Below, in pieces: positions 9,123 to 18,959 of a DNA stretch of 64,000 bases. The stretch is from positions 3,410,001 to 3,474,000 of the forward strand of contig NZ_JAJEJP010000001.1 of assembly GCF_021390495.1 (NCBI RefSeq), given 5' to 3'. Position 1 is the stretch's first letter. Every line of letters starts with the position of its first letter. The notes beneath the pieces were generated by a model that did not search any database, was not told the origin of the DNA, and worked only from the letters and a program-made list of their open reading frames with translations. This DNA is from Paraburkholderia sp. ZP32-5. Its GTDB lineage: Bacteria; Pseudomonadota; Gammaproteobacteria; Burkholderiales; Burkholderiaceae. The translations under genes were made by a program, and so were the position numbers.

Positions 9123-10604
9123 ATGTACTTAGGCATCGACCTCGGCACGTCCGAAGTAAAAGTTCTGCTGCTCGCTTCCGACGGACGCGTGATCGGCACC
9201 GCGGGCTCTCCGTTTACCGTTTCGCGGCCGCATCAGCGCTGGGCCGAGCAGAATCCCGAGGACTGGTGGGCGGGCACGCGCGAGGCGCTCGCCGCATTGC
9301 GCGCGCGTCACCCGGACGAATTCGCGCAGATTCGCGGCATCGGCCTGTCCGGGCAGATGCACGGCGCGGTACTGCTCGATGCACAGGACCGCGTGCTGCG
9401 GCCAGCGATCCTGTGGAACGACATGCGCAGCGACAAGGAATGCGCGGAGCTGACCGAGCGCGCGCCGGAGTTGCACAGCGTTGCCGGCAATCTGGCGATG
9501 CCCGGTTTCACCGCGCCGAAGCTGCTATGGGTTGCTCGTCACGAACCGGATATCTTTGCGCGCACCGCCTGCGTGCTGCTGCCGAAAGATTATTTGCGCC
9601 TGCAACTGACCGGCGGCAAGGTGTCCGATCCATCGGATGCGGCCGGCACGCTGTGGCTCGATGTCGCGAAGCGCGACTGGTCCGACGCGCTGCTGGCCGC
9701 CTGCAACATGACGCGCGCGCAGATGCCCGCGCTGCGCGAGGGCAGCGCACCGGCCGGCACGCTGCTGCCCGCGCTCGCACGCGAATTCGGCCTGAGCGAG
9801 GACGTGATCGTCGCGGCCGGCGGCGGCGACAACGCGACCAGCGCGATCGGCATCGGCGCGACGCAGCCGGGCGACGGCTTCGTGTCGCTCGGCACGTCGG
9901 GCGTGCTGTGCGTGGTCGGCGACAGCTTCCGGCCGAATCCGGCCTCGGCCGTGCACGCGTTCTGTCATGCGATTCCGGATCGCTGGCATCAGATGAGCGT
10001 GGTGCTGTCGGCGGCAAGCTGTCTGCGCTGGGTCTGCAAGCTGACGTCCACCGACGAGCCGACGCTGCTCGCCGAAATCGATGCACTGCCCGCCGATGCG
10101 CTCGCGACCGCGCCGCTCTTTTTGCCGTATCTGTCGGGCGAACGGACGCCGCATAACGACCCGTACGCGCAAGGCGTGTTCTTCGGCATGAACCACGCGA
10201 CCGATCGCGCGCTGCTCGGCTATGCGGTGCTCGAAGGCGTGACGCTCGCGCTCACCGACGGGCTCGATGCACTGCGCGCGGCCGGCACCGAGGCCAAGGT
10301 GCTGTCGCTGCTCGGCGGCGGCGCACGCAGCGATTACTGGGCGCAACTGCTCGCCGATGCACTCGATACGACCACGGTCAAACACGGCGGCGGCGAGACC
10401 GGCGCGGCGCTCGGTGCCGCGCGGCTCGGCTGGCTCGCCGCGGGTGGCGATCCGGCCACGGTGCTGACCAAGCCGCCCGTCGAAAAGGAGTTCACGCCGA
10501 ATCCGCGCCGCCACGCGGAACTGCGCACGCGGCTCGAAGCGTATCGCGCGCTGTATCGCCATGTACGGCCGCTGTTCGATCCCGCGCGCACGCCGCTCGC
10601 CTGA
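9123..10604 (+). CDS. xylB: Xylulokinase
   Basis: FGGY kinase of 493 aa phosphorylating D-xylulose to D-xylulose 5-phosphate, entering the pentose phosphate pathway. The start MYLGIDLGTSEVKVLLL carries the phosphate-1 loop, followed by GLSGQMHGAVLLD, the substrate-binding motif specific for xylulokinases. AAGGGDNATSAIG bears the catalytic Asp, and LPYLSGERTPHND and LSLLGGGARSDYW are in the C-terminal domain. Length is the usual one. It is probably co-transcribed with the upstream polyol dehydrogenase and the downstream SorC-type regulator gene. Confidence 0.95.
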   Translation: MYLGIDLGTSEVKVLLLASDGRVIGTAGSPFTVSRPHQRWAEQNPEDWWAGTREALAALRARHPDEFAQIRGIGLSGQMHGAVLLDAQDRVLRPAILWNDMRSDKECAELTERAPELHSVAGNLAMPGFTAPKLLWVARHEPDIFARTACVLLPKDYLRLQLTGGKVSDPSDAAGTLWLDVAKRDWSDALLAACNMTRAQMPALREGSAPAGTLLPALAREFGLSEDVIVAAGGGDNATSAIGIGATQPGDGFVSLGTSGVLCVVGDSFRPNPASAVHAFCHAIPDRWHQMSVVLSAASCLRWVCKLTSTDEPTLLAEIDALPADALATAPLFLPYLSGERTPHNDPYAQGVFFGMNHATDRALLGYAVLEGVTLALTDGLDALRAAGTEAKVLSLLGGGARSDYWAQLLADALDTTTVKHGGGETGAALGAARLGWLAAGGDPATVLTKPPVEKEFTPNPRRHAELRTRLEAYRALYRHVRPLFDPARTPLA

Positions 10605-10691
10605 GCGCACAAGCGTGGCTGGCCTGTGCTCGCGCACCTGCCAGCCGCTTTCATCGGCACACATCAAGTAAAACTCGAGCGAACCGTCATC

Positions 10692-11639
10692 GTGCCTAGG
10701 TCAACAGAAAAACTCGATCTCGCCACGCGCGCCGCGTGGCTTTACTACGTGGCGGGCAATACGCAAAACGAAATCGCCGAAAAGCTGCAGGTGTCGCGGC
10801 CGGTCGCGCAGCGGCTCGTCGCATTCGCGGTTGAAAAGAACCTGATCCGCGTGCGCGTCGATCACAAGCTCGCCGATTGCCTGTCGCTCGCCGATCAATT
10901 GTCGAAGCGTTATGGCCTCTCCATGTGCGAAATCGTGCCGATCGACGGCGACACTCCCGAACAACTCGATCGCAAACTCGCGGTGGCCGGCGCGCAGGTG
11001 ATGGAGCGCTATCTGATCGAGGAAAAGCCGATGGTCGTCGCGGTCAGCAGCGGCCGCACGCTGAAGGCCGCGGTCGATCAGATCGCCCAGCTCGATCGTC
11101 CGCAGCATCGGCTGGTCTCGATGGTCGGCGCGATCGCGCAGGACGGCTCGTCGAACCGCTACGACGTCGCGCTGCATATTTCCGAGAAGACCGGCGGCAA
11201 GCATTTTCTGTTGCCCGCGCCGCTGCTCGCCGATAGCGAGGCCGAGCGCGCGCAGTGGTGCAACCATCGCCTCTACCGGATTGTCGAGTCGCTGTCCGCG
11301 CAGGCGGATGTCGCGTTCGTCGGCATCGGCAATATCGGCATGACCTGTCCGTTGCACGAAGACGGCTTCATCACCGAAAACGAAGTGAACGAGCTGGTGG
11401 AAAACGGCGCGATCGCCGAAATGCTCGGTCTGCCGATCGATGCGGCCGGCGCGCCCGTCGAATCGCCGACCGGCCGGCGCGTGACGAGCATTGCACTCGA
11501 TGCGCCGCCGCGCCGCCCGACGATCGGGTTCGCCGGTGGGCAGCGCAAGCGGGAGGCGTTGATCGCGGTGCTTAAAGGTGGGTGGTTGTCGGGGCTTGTG
11601 ACCGATGAGGTGTGCGCGCGGGCGGCGTTGGAGGCATAG
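10692..11639 (+). CDS. SorC/DeoR-type sugar-binding transcriptional regulator
   Basis: Regulator of about 315 aa. The N-terminal helix-turn-helix reads LATRAAWLYYVAGNTQNEIA then VSRPVAQRLVAFA. The rest is a SorC sugar-phosphate binding domain with VAVSSGRTLKAAVDQI, VGAIAQDGSSNRYD, FVGIGNIGMTCPL and a C-terminal GGQRKREALIAVLKGG. The start is uncertain: GTG at 10692 gives the family-typical length, while a longer frame begins at 10626; neither has a good ribosome site. Gene position after dalD-xylB and facing the polyol importer operon makes it the likely local controller of both units, with a sugar phosphate as effector (inference). Confidence 0.9.
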   Translation: MPRSTEKLDLATRAAWLYYVAGNTQNEIAEKLQVSRPVAQRLVAFAVEKNLIRVRVDHKLADCLSLADQLSKRYGLSMCEIVPIDGDTPEQLDRKLAVAGAQVMERYLIEEKPMVVAVSSGRTLKAAVDQIAQLDRPQHRLVSMVGAIAQDGSSNRYDVALHISEKTGGKHFLLPAPLLADSEAERAQWCNHRLYRIVESLSAQADVAFVGIGNIGMTCPLHEDGFITENEVNELVENGAIAEMLGLPIDAAGAPVESPTGRRVTSIALDAPPRRPTIGFAGGQRKREALIAVLKGGWLSGLVTDEVCARAALEA

Positions 11640-11681
11640 CGTGATGCGCCGGCGCAGTCGCATTGAGTCGTTCAGTTCGGC

Positions 11682-11703
11682 AAAGCGGCGCATGCGCCGC
11701 TTT
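11682..11703. terminator. Bidirectional hairpin terminator
   Basis: Perfect 22-nt palindrome (AAAGCGGCGCA and complement) between the convergent SorC-type regulator and ABC ATPase genes. Short A/T ends on both sides allow termination in both directions. Confidence 0.75.
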
Positions 11704-11717
11704 CCTTTATCCGCTGC

Positions 11718-12827
<1,110 letters not shown>

Positions 12828-12903
12828 GATGTGTCTCCGAGTGATGCTGTTCGATACTGCGTGCCGCGTGTTACCTGTTGTAGCTTGCCGCTTATGTTGC
12901 TGA

Positions 12904-13626
12904 TCACGGCGCCGCCGCCGTCGCGCTCAATGTCCATTGCGCGACCAGATCCGGCAACTGCCCCATATCGTCGAATACGTAGCGAGCGCCGGCCGCGTGC
13001 AGGCGATCGATCTGCGCATCGCTCGCATGACCGCCGCCGATAAAACCGAGCACCGTCATGCCCGCGGCCGCCGCCGCGGTGACGCCGGTCACGCTGTCCT
13101 CGACCACGAGGCACGCGCCCGGCGCCAGACCCAAGCCACGTGCCGCCGCGAGATACACGTCCGGCGCGGGCTTCGGATTCGGCACCGCATCCGCGCAGAA
13201 CAGACGCTCGCCGAAAAACCGCGCGAGACCCGTGCGCGCCAGCACGCTCTCCACATACGGGCGAAAGCTGTTGCTCGCGCACCCTTTGACGAGCGGCACC
13301 TGGGTCAGCGCCAGCTCGATGCCGTCGACTGCCGGTGCCTCGATCGCCGCCGCTTCGACCGCACGGCGAATCGCATCGATATCGCCGGCGCCGAGCTGCT
13401 TGCCGAGCTGCGTCGCAGTGTCCTGCAACACGCGCTCGATACGCAGGCCTAGCAGCGGCAGCACGACCGGCTCGACGTCGGTGCCGGGCCAGCGTGTCTC
13501 GAGTTCGTGCACCAGCATACGCGCGGCCACCGCTTCGCTGTCGATCAGCACGCCGTCGCAATCGCAGATCAGCGCGAGCCGGCTCGCGGGCGCTACCCCA
13601 GCCATCCCCGCCGCGCCTGGCGTCAT
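12904..13626 (-). CDS. HAD-family phosphatase in polyol operon
   Basis: Cytoplasmic HAD hydrolase of 240 aa, subfamily I with a helical cap. The catalytic DxD is D22-x-D24 in [13 protein letters not shown]; motif II/III equivalents appear in [17 protein letters not shown] and in [18 protein letters not shown], and motif IV in [19 protein letters not shown]. This pattern is that of beta-phosphoglucomutase-like and sugar-phosphate phosphatases. ATG overlaps the stop of the upstream permease gene (ATGA), so the product is made with the transporter. The substrate is not predictable; removal of an inhibitory or dead-end sugar or polyol phosphate is one possibility. Confidence 0.9.
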   Translation of the reverse strand: MTPGAAGMAGVAPASRLALICDCDGVLIDSEAVAARMLVHELETRWPGTDVEPVVLPLLGLRIERVLQDTATQLGKQLGAGDIDAIRRAVEAAAIEAPAVDGIELALTQVPLVKGCASNSFRPYVESVLARTGLARFFGERLFCADAVPNPKPAPDVYLAAARGLGLAPGACLVVEDSVTGVTAAAAAGMTVLGFIGGGHASDAQIDRLHAAGARYVFDDMGQLPDLVAQWTLSATAAAP

Positions 13627-14498
13627 TTGACCGCCCCGAACGTGAGGCCGCGCACCAGTTGCTTCTGCGACAGCCAGCCGACGATCAGGATCGGCGCGAC
13701 CGCCAGCAGCGAAGCGGCCGACAGCTTGGCCCAGAACAATCCTTCAGGGCTCGAATACGACGCGATGAACACGGTCAGCGGCGCGGCGTTCGAGCTCGAC
13801 AGGTTGATGCTCCAGAACGCCTCGTTCCACGACAGGATCACCAGCAGCAGCGCGGTCGACGCGAGCCCCGGCAGCGACATCGGCATCAGCAGATAGACGA
13901 TCTCCTGCCACGTCGCAGCGCCGTCGATGCGCCCGGCCTCGAGAATGTCGCGCGGAATCTCGGCAAAGTACGTGAACGCCATCCACACCGCGATCGGCAG
14001 ATTGATCAGCGTGTACACGATGACGAGACCCGACACCGTATCGAGCAGGCCGCTGTTCTTCCACAGCAGATAGATCGGCACCAGCACGCCGACCGACGGC
14101 ATCATCTTGGTCGACAGCATCCACAGCAGCACTTTCTGCGTGCGGCGCGTCGGGAAGAACGCCATCGCGTACGCGGCCGGCACCGCCAGAAACAGGCACA
14201 GCAGCGTCACGCCGACCGAGATCAGCACCGAATTCCACGCGAACGCAAAGTAGTTGCTGCGCGCGAACACCTCGCGGAAGCTATCGAGCGTCGGCATGAA
14301 AAACAGCGACGACGAATAGGCCTGCTGCTCGGTCTTGAACGCGGTGATCGTCATCCAGAAGATCGGGAAGAACAGCAGCAGCGCGACGAGCCATGCGATC
14401 ACGCCGGGAATCGCGCGCAGCACCGGCTCGAACGGCGATTTAGCCGGCACTGTGATGGGCTGCGTCGTCGACGCAGGGGTAGAGGCAACGTGGCTCAT
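13623..14498 (-). CDS. smoG: Polyol ABC transporter permease (MalG/SmoG family)
   Basis: Inner-membrane permease of 291 aa with six predicted membrane helices. The EAA loop that docks the ATPase reads EAGRIDGAATWQEIVYLLMP. The first helix (PGVIAWLVALLLFFPIFWM) follows a 30-residue polar N-terminus. The start ATG overlaps the previous permease stop (ATGA). Together with the MalF-type partner it forms the membrane channel of the importer. An in-frame-looking longer frame upstream is an antisense/phase artefact within the MalF-type gene. Confidence 0.93.
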   Translation of the reverse strand: MSHVASTPASTTQPITVPAKSPFEPVLRAIPGVIAWLVALLLFFPIFWMTITAFKTEQQAYSSSLFFMPTLDSFREVFARSNYFAFAWNSVLISVGVTLLCLFLAVPAAYAMAFFPTRRTQKVLLWMLSTKMMPSVGVLVPIYLLWKNSGLLDTVSGLVIVYTLINLPIAVWMAFTYFAEIPRDILEAGRIDGAATWQEIVYLLMPMSLPGLASTALLLVILSWNEAFWSINLSSSNAAPLTVFIASYSSPEGLFWAKLSAASLLAVAPILIVGWLSQKQLVRGLTFGAVK

Positions 14499-15430
14499 TT
14501 TTCGTACTCCCCTTTCAGGTTCTTCGCGAGCATCCGCACGAGGAAGAACGACACGATGTTGGCCAGCACGACCGCGAGAATGCCGCCCGCCGATGCGAGA
14601 CCGACGTCGAACTGCTGCAGGCCCAGCGAGAAGATCAGGTACGACAGGTTGGTGGTCGCGTTGCCCGGACCGCCGCCCGTGGTCGTGTAGATCTCGGCGA
14701 AGATCGACAGCAGGAAAATCGTCTCCATCATCACGACGACCGCGATCGCGCGCCGCAGGTGCGGCAGCGTGATGTAGAAGAACATCGAGAACGGACCCGC
14801 GCCGTCGATCTTCGCGGCTTCCTTCTGCTCCTGATCGAGCGACTGGATCGCCGTGAACAGAATCAGGAACGCGAACGGCAGCCACTGCCACGCGACGATC
14901 ATGATCACCGAGGTCAGCGGATAGTCGGCGAACCAGTCGATCGGCTGCAGACCCAGCCCGCGCATGCCATCCGCGATCAGGCCGTACACCGGGTGCAGGA
15001 TCATGTTCTTCCAGATCAGCGCGCTGACGGTCGGCATCACGAAGAACGGCGCGATCGCCAGCAGCCGCGCGACGCCCTGCCCATAGAACTTGCGGTCGAA
15101 CAGCACCGCCATCAGCACGCCGCCACCCACCGTGATCACCAGCACCGACACGATCAGCTCGATCGTATGAACGATCGACGGCCAGAACGATGGATCGGTG
15201 GCCAGATAGCGGTAGTTGTCGAGGCCGGCGAAGCCGTGCAGATCGGGATTCAGCAGGTTGTAACGCGTGAACGAAAACCAGATCGTCATCGCGAGCGGAA
15301 TCACCATCCACAGCACCAGCACGCCGACCGACGGCATGACGAGCCAGCGGGCCGAATTGGCCCTGCGCTCTTCGCGTTCTTTTTCTGTCTGGGGATGGGT
15401 TTGCATCAGAGGTAGGCGCAAGGGACGCAT
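14495..15430 (-). CDS. smoF: Polyol ABC transporter permease (MalF/SmoF family)
   Basis: Inner-membrane permease of 311 aa. The N-terminus is polar and charged (KEREERRANSARW) and is followed by six membrane segments and the EAA loop EAAKIDGAGPFSMFFYITLP. The first ATG (15430) is chosen because AGGTGG lies about seven bases upstream; a second ATG at 15406 lacks a ribosome site. Its gene follows the binding-protein gene after an unusual 403-nt gap and overlaps the MalG-type gene by 4 nt. Confidence 0.92.
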   Translation of the reverse strand: MRPLRLPLMQTHPQTEKEREERRANSARWLVMPSVGVLVLWMVIPLAMTIWFSFTRYNLLNPDLHGFAGLDNYRYLATDPSFWPSIVHTIELIVSVLVITVGGGVLMAVLFDRKFYGQGVARLLAIAPFFVMPTVSALIWKNMILHPVYGLIADGMRGLGLQPIDWFADYPLTSVIMIVAWQWLPFAFLILFTAIQSLDQEQKEAAKIDGAGPFSMFFYITLPHLRRAIAVVVMMETIFLLSIFAEIYTTTGGGPGNATTNLSYLIFSLGLQQFDVGLASAGGILAVVLANIVSFFLVRMLAKNLKGEYEK

Positions 15431-15833
15431 GATGAACCACCTGTTCGGTAATGCGCGGAGCGTTCACCGGAAACGCGCGCGCTCGTGCACGAGGTGCGAT
15501 GACCTGACACACGATGCGCGGCGCTCGTGAATGGCGAATGGCCCGCTCTGCCGCGTGAGCCGACCGGCGCGCATCGCTCGATGCGCATCGGCCGGCGCGT
15601 GCCGCATCGACGATGCGATGCGGCGGGGCTGCCGCGGGAAGTGTCGAGTGGTCGCCGTCGCTGCGCGTCGGGCTGGCTCACGCGTGACTTCCCGCGTTCG
15701 TTCGCGGCGCTGGTCTGCCGCGTTGCTCGTCGCCTGGTTTTCCGCCCGGCTTGCGCCTGGTTTCCGCCTGCCCGGCGGTGACTTCGCGGTTATGCCCAGG
15801 CAACGTCGCGCTTACTTCTCGGTTACTTCGCGG
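15431..15833. other. 403-nt hairpin-rich gap between binding-protein and permease genes
   Basis: No credible gene. On the minus-strand transcript it lies right after the binding-protein stop. It contains two compact inverted repeats, GCGCATCG with a 2-nt centre at 15569-15586 and GCCGCATCG with a 6-nt loop at 15601-15624, plus imperfect tandem copies of a TTACTTC-containing unit near 15810-15838. It probably separates the expression level of the binding protein from that of the membrane parts. Confidence 0.55.
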
Positions 15834-17156
15834 CTACTTCTGATAGCCGGCCTGCTTAACCGCGCGATCAGCCGCCGCGTTGCCGGCCGCGAGCGCCTGG
15901 TCGACCGTCATCTGCCCGGCGATCGCACCGGAGATGCTCTGCCCGACCACCGTGCCGAACGACTGGAACTCAGGGATGCCGACGAACTGCACGCCGGTAT
16001 AAGGCACCGGCTTCAGCGTCGGATGATCCGGGTCGGCGGTCTGGATCGCCTTCAGCACGAAGTCGCCGAACGGCGCGGCCTGCTTGTACTCGGGGCGCGC
16101 GTAGGTGGATTGACGCGTGCCGGGAGGCACCGACGCCCAGCCTTCATCCTTCGCGACCAGCTCGATGTACTCCTTCGAGGTCGCCCAAGTGATGAACTTC
16201 TTCGCCGCATCGGCCTGCTTCGACGACTTCGGAATCGCCAGCGCCCACGCCCACAGCCAGTGCGAACCCTTCGGCGTGACTTCGGTCGGCGCCGCGGCAA
16301 AGCCGACCTTGTCGGCGATCTGCGACTGCTGCTTGTTGTACAGCATGCCGGCCGCGACGGTCGCGTCGATCCACATCGCGCACTTGCCCGACGACATCAG
16401 CGTCAGGTTTTCGTTGAAGCCGTTCGAACTGGCTCCTGGAGGGCCGTCCTTCTTCAGCAGATTGACGTAGAACGTCATCGCTTTCTTCCATTCCGGCGAG
16501 GTCAGTTGCGCATTCCATTTCTCGTCGAACCAGCGGCCGCCGAACGTGTTCGCGACCGTCGTCGCGTAGGCCATGTTCTCGCCCCAGCCCGCCTTGCCGC
16601 GCAGACAGATGCCGTACTGCTCCTTGGACTTGTCGGTGAGCTTGTCGGCGAATTGCGCGATCTGGTCGTAGGTCGGCTGGTCGGGCATCTTCAGGCCGGC
16701 CTTGTCGAACAGATCCTTGCGGTAGTAGGTCATCGAGCTTTCGACGTAGAACGGCAGCGCGTACAGCTGGCCGTTCGCGGACAGGCCGTCGCGGGCCGTC
16801 TTCACGACGTCGTTCAGATCGTAGTCGGCGGGCAGGTTCGTCAGCGGCGCAAGCCAGCCGCGCTTGCCCCATTGCGGCGTTTCATAGGCGCCGATCGTCA
16901 TCACGTCGAACTGGCCGCTGCCGGTCGTGATGTCGGTGGTCGCACGCTGACGCAGCACGTTTTCCTCGAGAATCACCCAGTTCAGCTTGATATCCGGATT
17001 CGCCTTTTCGAAGGCGGGCGACAGCTTCTTCAGCTCGATCATGTCCGGATTGTTCAGCGTCGCGATCGTCACCGTCGCCGCCGATGCGCTTAGCGCGAAG
17101 CATGCCGCCGCGCCGGCACCGGCCGCCTTCAGCGCGAATTTGAAAGCTGGTTTCAT
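15834..17156 (-). CDS. smoE: Periplasmic polyol-binding protein (SmoE/MtlE family)
   Basis: Family 1 extracellular solute-binding protein of 440 aa. The signal peptide is MKPAFKFALKAAGAGAAACF with cleavage near SASAA. The mature protein contains FDVMTIGAYETPQWGKRGWL and WAWALAIPKSSKQADAAKKF, typical of sorbitol/mannitol binding proteins. A GGAGACAAC ribosome site precedes the ATG. It captures the polyol in the periplasm for the SmoFGK-type importer encoded downstream; substrate inferred from the adjacent iditol/sorbitol dehydrogenase. Confidence 0.93.
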   Translation of the reverse strand: MKPAFKFALKAAGAGAAACFALSASAATVTIATLNNPDMIELKKLSPAFEKANPDIKLNWVILEENVLRQRATTDITTGSGQFDVMTIGAYETPQWGKRGWLAPLTNLPADYDLNDVVKTARDGLSANGQLYALPFYVESSMTYYRKDLFDKAGLKMPDQPTYDQIAQFADKLTDKSKEQYGICLRGKAGWGENMAYATTVANTFGGRWFDEKWNAQLTSPEWKKAMTFYVNLLKKDGPPGASSNGFNENLTLMSSGKCAMWIDATVAAGMLYNKQQSQIADKVGFAAAPTEVTPKGSHWLWAWALAIPKSSKQADAAKKFITWATSKEYIELVAKDEGWASVPPGTRQSTYARPEYKQAAPFGDFVLKAIQTADPDHPTLKPVPYTGVQFVGIPEFQSFGTVVGQSISGAIAGQMTVDQALAAGNAAADRAVKQAGYQK

Positions 17157-17222
17157 CGTTGTCTCCTTTCTCGTGCGTTATGTCGTGCTGCGTTCGTTGT
17201 TCGGAATGACGCGCCATCGGGT

Positions 17223-17241
17223 AGCAGGCGAGGTGCCTGCT
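17223..17241 (-). other. Short hairpin between dehydrogenase and binding-protein genes
   Basis: Inverted repeat AGCAGGC/GCCTGCT with a 5-nt loop in the 112-nt gap after the sorbitol dehydrogenase stop. No T-run; probably an mRNA processing or protection element. Confidence 0.4.
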
Positions 17242-17268
17242 TTCAGCTTCGTTTTGCAGTTCGCTTTT

Positions 17269-18051
17269 TCAGCTCATCCAGTTGCCGCCGTCGACGTTCA
17301 GCGTCTGCGCGGTGATGTAGTCGGCGTCGGCCGACGCGAGAAACAGCGCCGCGCCGGTCAGGTCGTCGGGCAGGCCCATGCGGCCGAGCGGCACCGCCTC
17401 GCCGACGAGCCGCTTCTTCTCGCCGAGCGGCCGGTTCTCGTAGCGCGCGAACAGTGCGTCGACCTCGGCCCACATCGGCGTATCGACGACACCCGGCGCG
17501 ATGCCGTTCACGTTGATCTTATGCGGCGCGAGCGCGAGCGCCGCGGACTGCGTGTAGCTCAGCACGGCGGCCTTGGTCGCGCAGTAGTGCGAGACCAGCG
17601 CCTCGCCGCGCCGGCCGGCCTGCGACGACATATTGATGATCTTGCCGCCGTGGCCCTGCTCGACCATCTGCCGCGCGACGGCCTGCATCAGGAAGAACAT
17701 GCCCTTCACGTTGACCGCGAACAGGCGGTCGAACACGTCCCAGGATTCGTCGAGGAGCGGGCGCATGTCGAATAGCGCCGCGTTGTTGAACAGGATGTCG
17801 ATGCGGCCGAAGCAGCCGAGCGTGCTCGTCACGATGCGCTCGATGTCCTCGCGGCGGCGAACGTCGGCGCTGACGGCGAGCACGCGCTCGCCATAGGTGG
17901 CATGCAGGGACTCGCCGATGCTGTCGACCGGCTTCACGTCGACCAGCACGCAGCGCGCACCTTCGTCGAGATAGCGCCGCGCCACCGCTTCACCGATACC
18001 GCTGGCCGCGCCCGTCAGAATGGCCACCTTGTCCTGCAATCGTGCCGCCAC
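17269..18051 (-). CDS. smoS: L-iditol 2-dehydrogenase / sorbitol dehydrogenase, SDR family
   Basis: Short-chain dehydrogenase of 260 aa, oxidising D-glucitol to D-fructose (and related polyols) with NAD. The cofactor motif ILTGAASGIGEAVA is at the N-terminus, NNAALFD in the middle, catalytic Ser in NMSSQAGRRGEALVSH and YxxxK as YCATK. The C-terminus GGNWMS is typical. The start is GTG at 18051, with GGAG seven bases upstream. It is the first gene of the polyol importer operon, as in the known Rhodobacter-type smo clusters where smoS, smoEFGK, a mannitol dehydrogenase and xylB lie together. Confidence 0.93.
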   Translation of the reverse strand: MAARLQDKVAILTGAASGIGEAVARRYLDEGARCVLVDVKPVDSIGESLHATYGERVLAVSADVRRREDIERIVTSTLGCFGRIDILFNNAALFDMRPLLDESWDVFDRLFAVNVKGMFFLMQAVARQMVEQGHGGKIINMSSQAGRRGEALVSHYCATKAAVLSYTQSAALALAPHKINVNGIAPGVVDTPMWAEVDALFARYENRPLGEKKRLVGEAVPLGRMGLPDDLTGAALFLASADADYITAQTLNVDGGNWMS

Positions 18052-18108
18052 TGGCTGTCTCCGGTTCGTTTTGCATTTTCGCCGCGTAGTGAGCGAACGC
18101 CCATCACG

Positions 18109-18122
18109 CGATCAATTGCTCT
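18109..18122. promoter_or_regulatory. Possible second copy of the polyol operator
   Basis: Read on the minus strand this is AGAGCA-AT-TGATCG: one half-site identical to that at 7509-7522, the other matching at four of six positions. It lies 58 nt upstream of the GTG of the sorbitol dehydrogenase gene, a sensible place for an operator. No good -10 hexamer is seen beside it. Confidence 0.3.
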
Positions 18123-18245
18123 GTTTGTGATCGAATGATCGGATACGGACTGGGCCGTGTCAAGGCGCGACGGCAGATTTCGATGGTGCAGCGCGGCAGG
18201 AGCAATCGTTACGCCTACAACACCGTGGCACTGACAAAAAATCGC

Positions 18246-18260
18246 GATACGTTATATCAT
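18246..18260 (+). promoter_or_regulatory. Candidate Zur box / promoter of the zinc operon
   Basis: The segment GATACGTTATATCAT matches the left arm of the proteobacterial Zur box (GAAATGTTATA, from memory) at nine of eleven positions; the right arm is poor. It overlaps a possible -10 (TATCAT, 18255-18260) paired with CTGACA at 18231-18236 with an 18-bp spacer. It lies about 90 nt before zur, so autoregulation is plausible. Confidence 0.4.
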
Positions 18261-18347
18261 TCGCGGCTCATGCTTCGAGCCGCGCGCCGCCTTTGCTTGC
18301 CCTGGCGCTGCGTTTGAGCGCTCGTCGCCCGCCCCGTCAGGAGATCG

Positions 18348-18872
18348 ATGCCGATGACTACCTCGCTCGCGCAACAGCAAGCCGTGCGGCTCGCGCGCGC
18401 CGAAGCGCACGCGGCGTCGCACAAGCTCACGCTGACGCCGCTGCGTCGCCAGGTGTACGCGGCGATCGTCGCGAGCGAACGGCCGATCGGCGCATACGAG
18501 CTGCTCGACGCGCTAGAACCCGAGCGCGGCCGCATGCCGCCGACCACCGTCTACCGCGCGCTCGACTTCCTGGTCGCGCACGGCTTCGTGCATCGGATCG
18601 AATCGAAAAATGCGTTCTTCGCGTGCTGCGATGTCGGCGTGCCGCATCGCGGGCAGTTCCTGATGTGTGATCGCTGCGGCGCGACCGTCGAGATTCCCGG
18701 CGACGAACTCGCCGACCAGCTGTCGCATAGCGCGCCGGCGAATGGCTTCGAAGTGCATCGTCAGGTGATCGAACTGAGCGGGCTGTGCGCGCTGTGTGCC
18801 CGCGCGCTCAGGCCCGATGCCGCTGACGGCCCGCCACATACAGACGGCGCCGCCGGCGAGCCCGCGCGATGA
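18348..18872 (+). CDS. zur: Fur-family zinc uptake regulator Zur
   Basis: Zinc-sensing repressor of 174 aa. The N-terminal winged helix contains LTPLRRQVYAAIVAS and PPTTVYRALDFLVAHGFVHR. The C-terminal domain holds the structural zinc cysteines C107, C110 (MCDRC), C147 and C150 (LCALC). AGGAG lies five bases before the first ATG. The znuA, znuC and znuB genes follow on the same strand, so Zur rather than Fur is the right family member. With zinc bound it would repress this operon through a site near 18250. Confidence 0.93.
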   Translation: MPMTTSLAQQQAVRLARAEAHAASHKLTLTPLRRQVYAAIVASERPIGAYELLDALEPERGRMPPTTVYRALDFLVAHGFVHRIESKNAFFACCDVGVPHRGQFLMCDRCGATVEIPGDELADQLSHSAPANGFEVHRQVIELSGLCALCARALRPDAADGPPHTDGAAGEPAR

Positions 18873-18959
18873 AGCGCGCGACACCCCGCTGAGCGCCAGT
18901 CATACCCGTTACCGCCACCGCCGGTGGCTCATTCAACTCTCACGCAGCAGGAAACAACG

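Noticed and set aside
13623..15512. A 629-codon open frame covering both polyol permease genes
   Set aside because: Only the last 291 codons encode a permease; the first part is the MalF-type gene out of phase with Arg-rich composition.
15406..15681. Possible 91-codon gene in the gap of the smo-like operon
   Set aside because: Arg/Ser-rich, overlaps the permease start, lacks a ribosome site and spans the hairpins.
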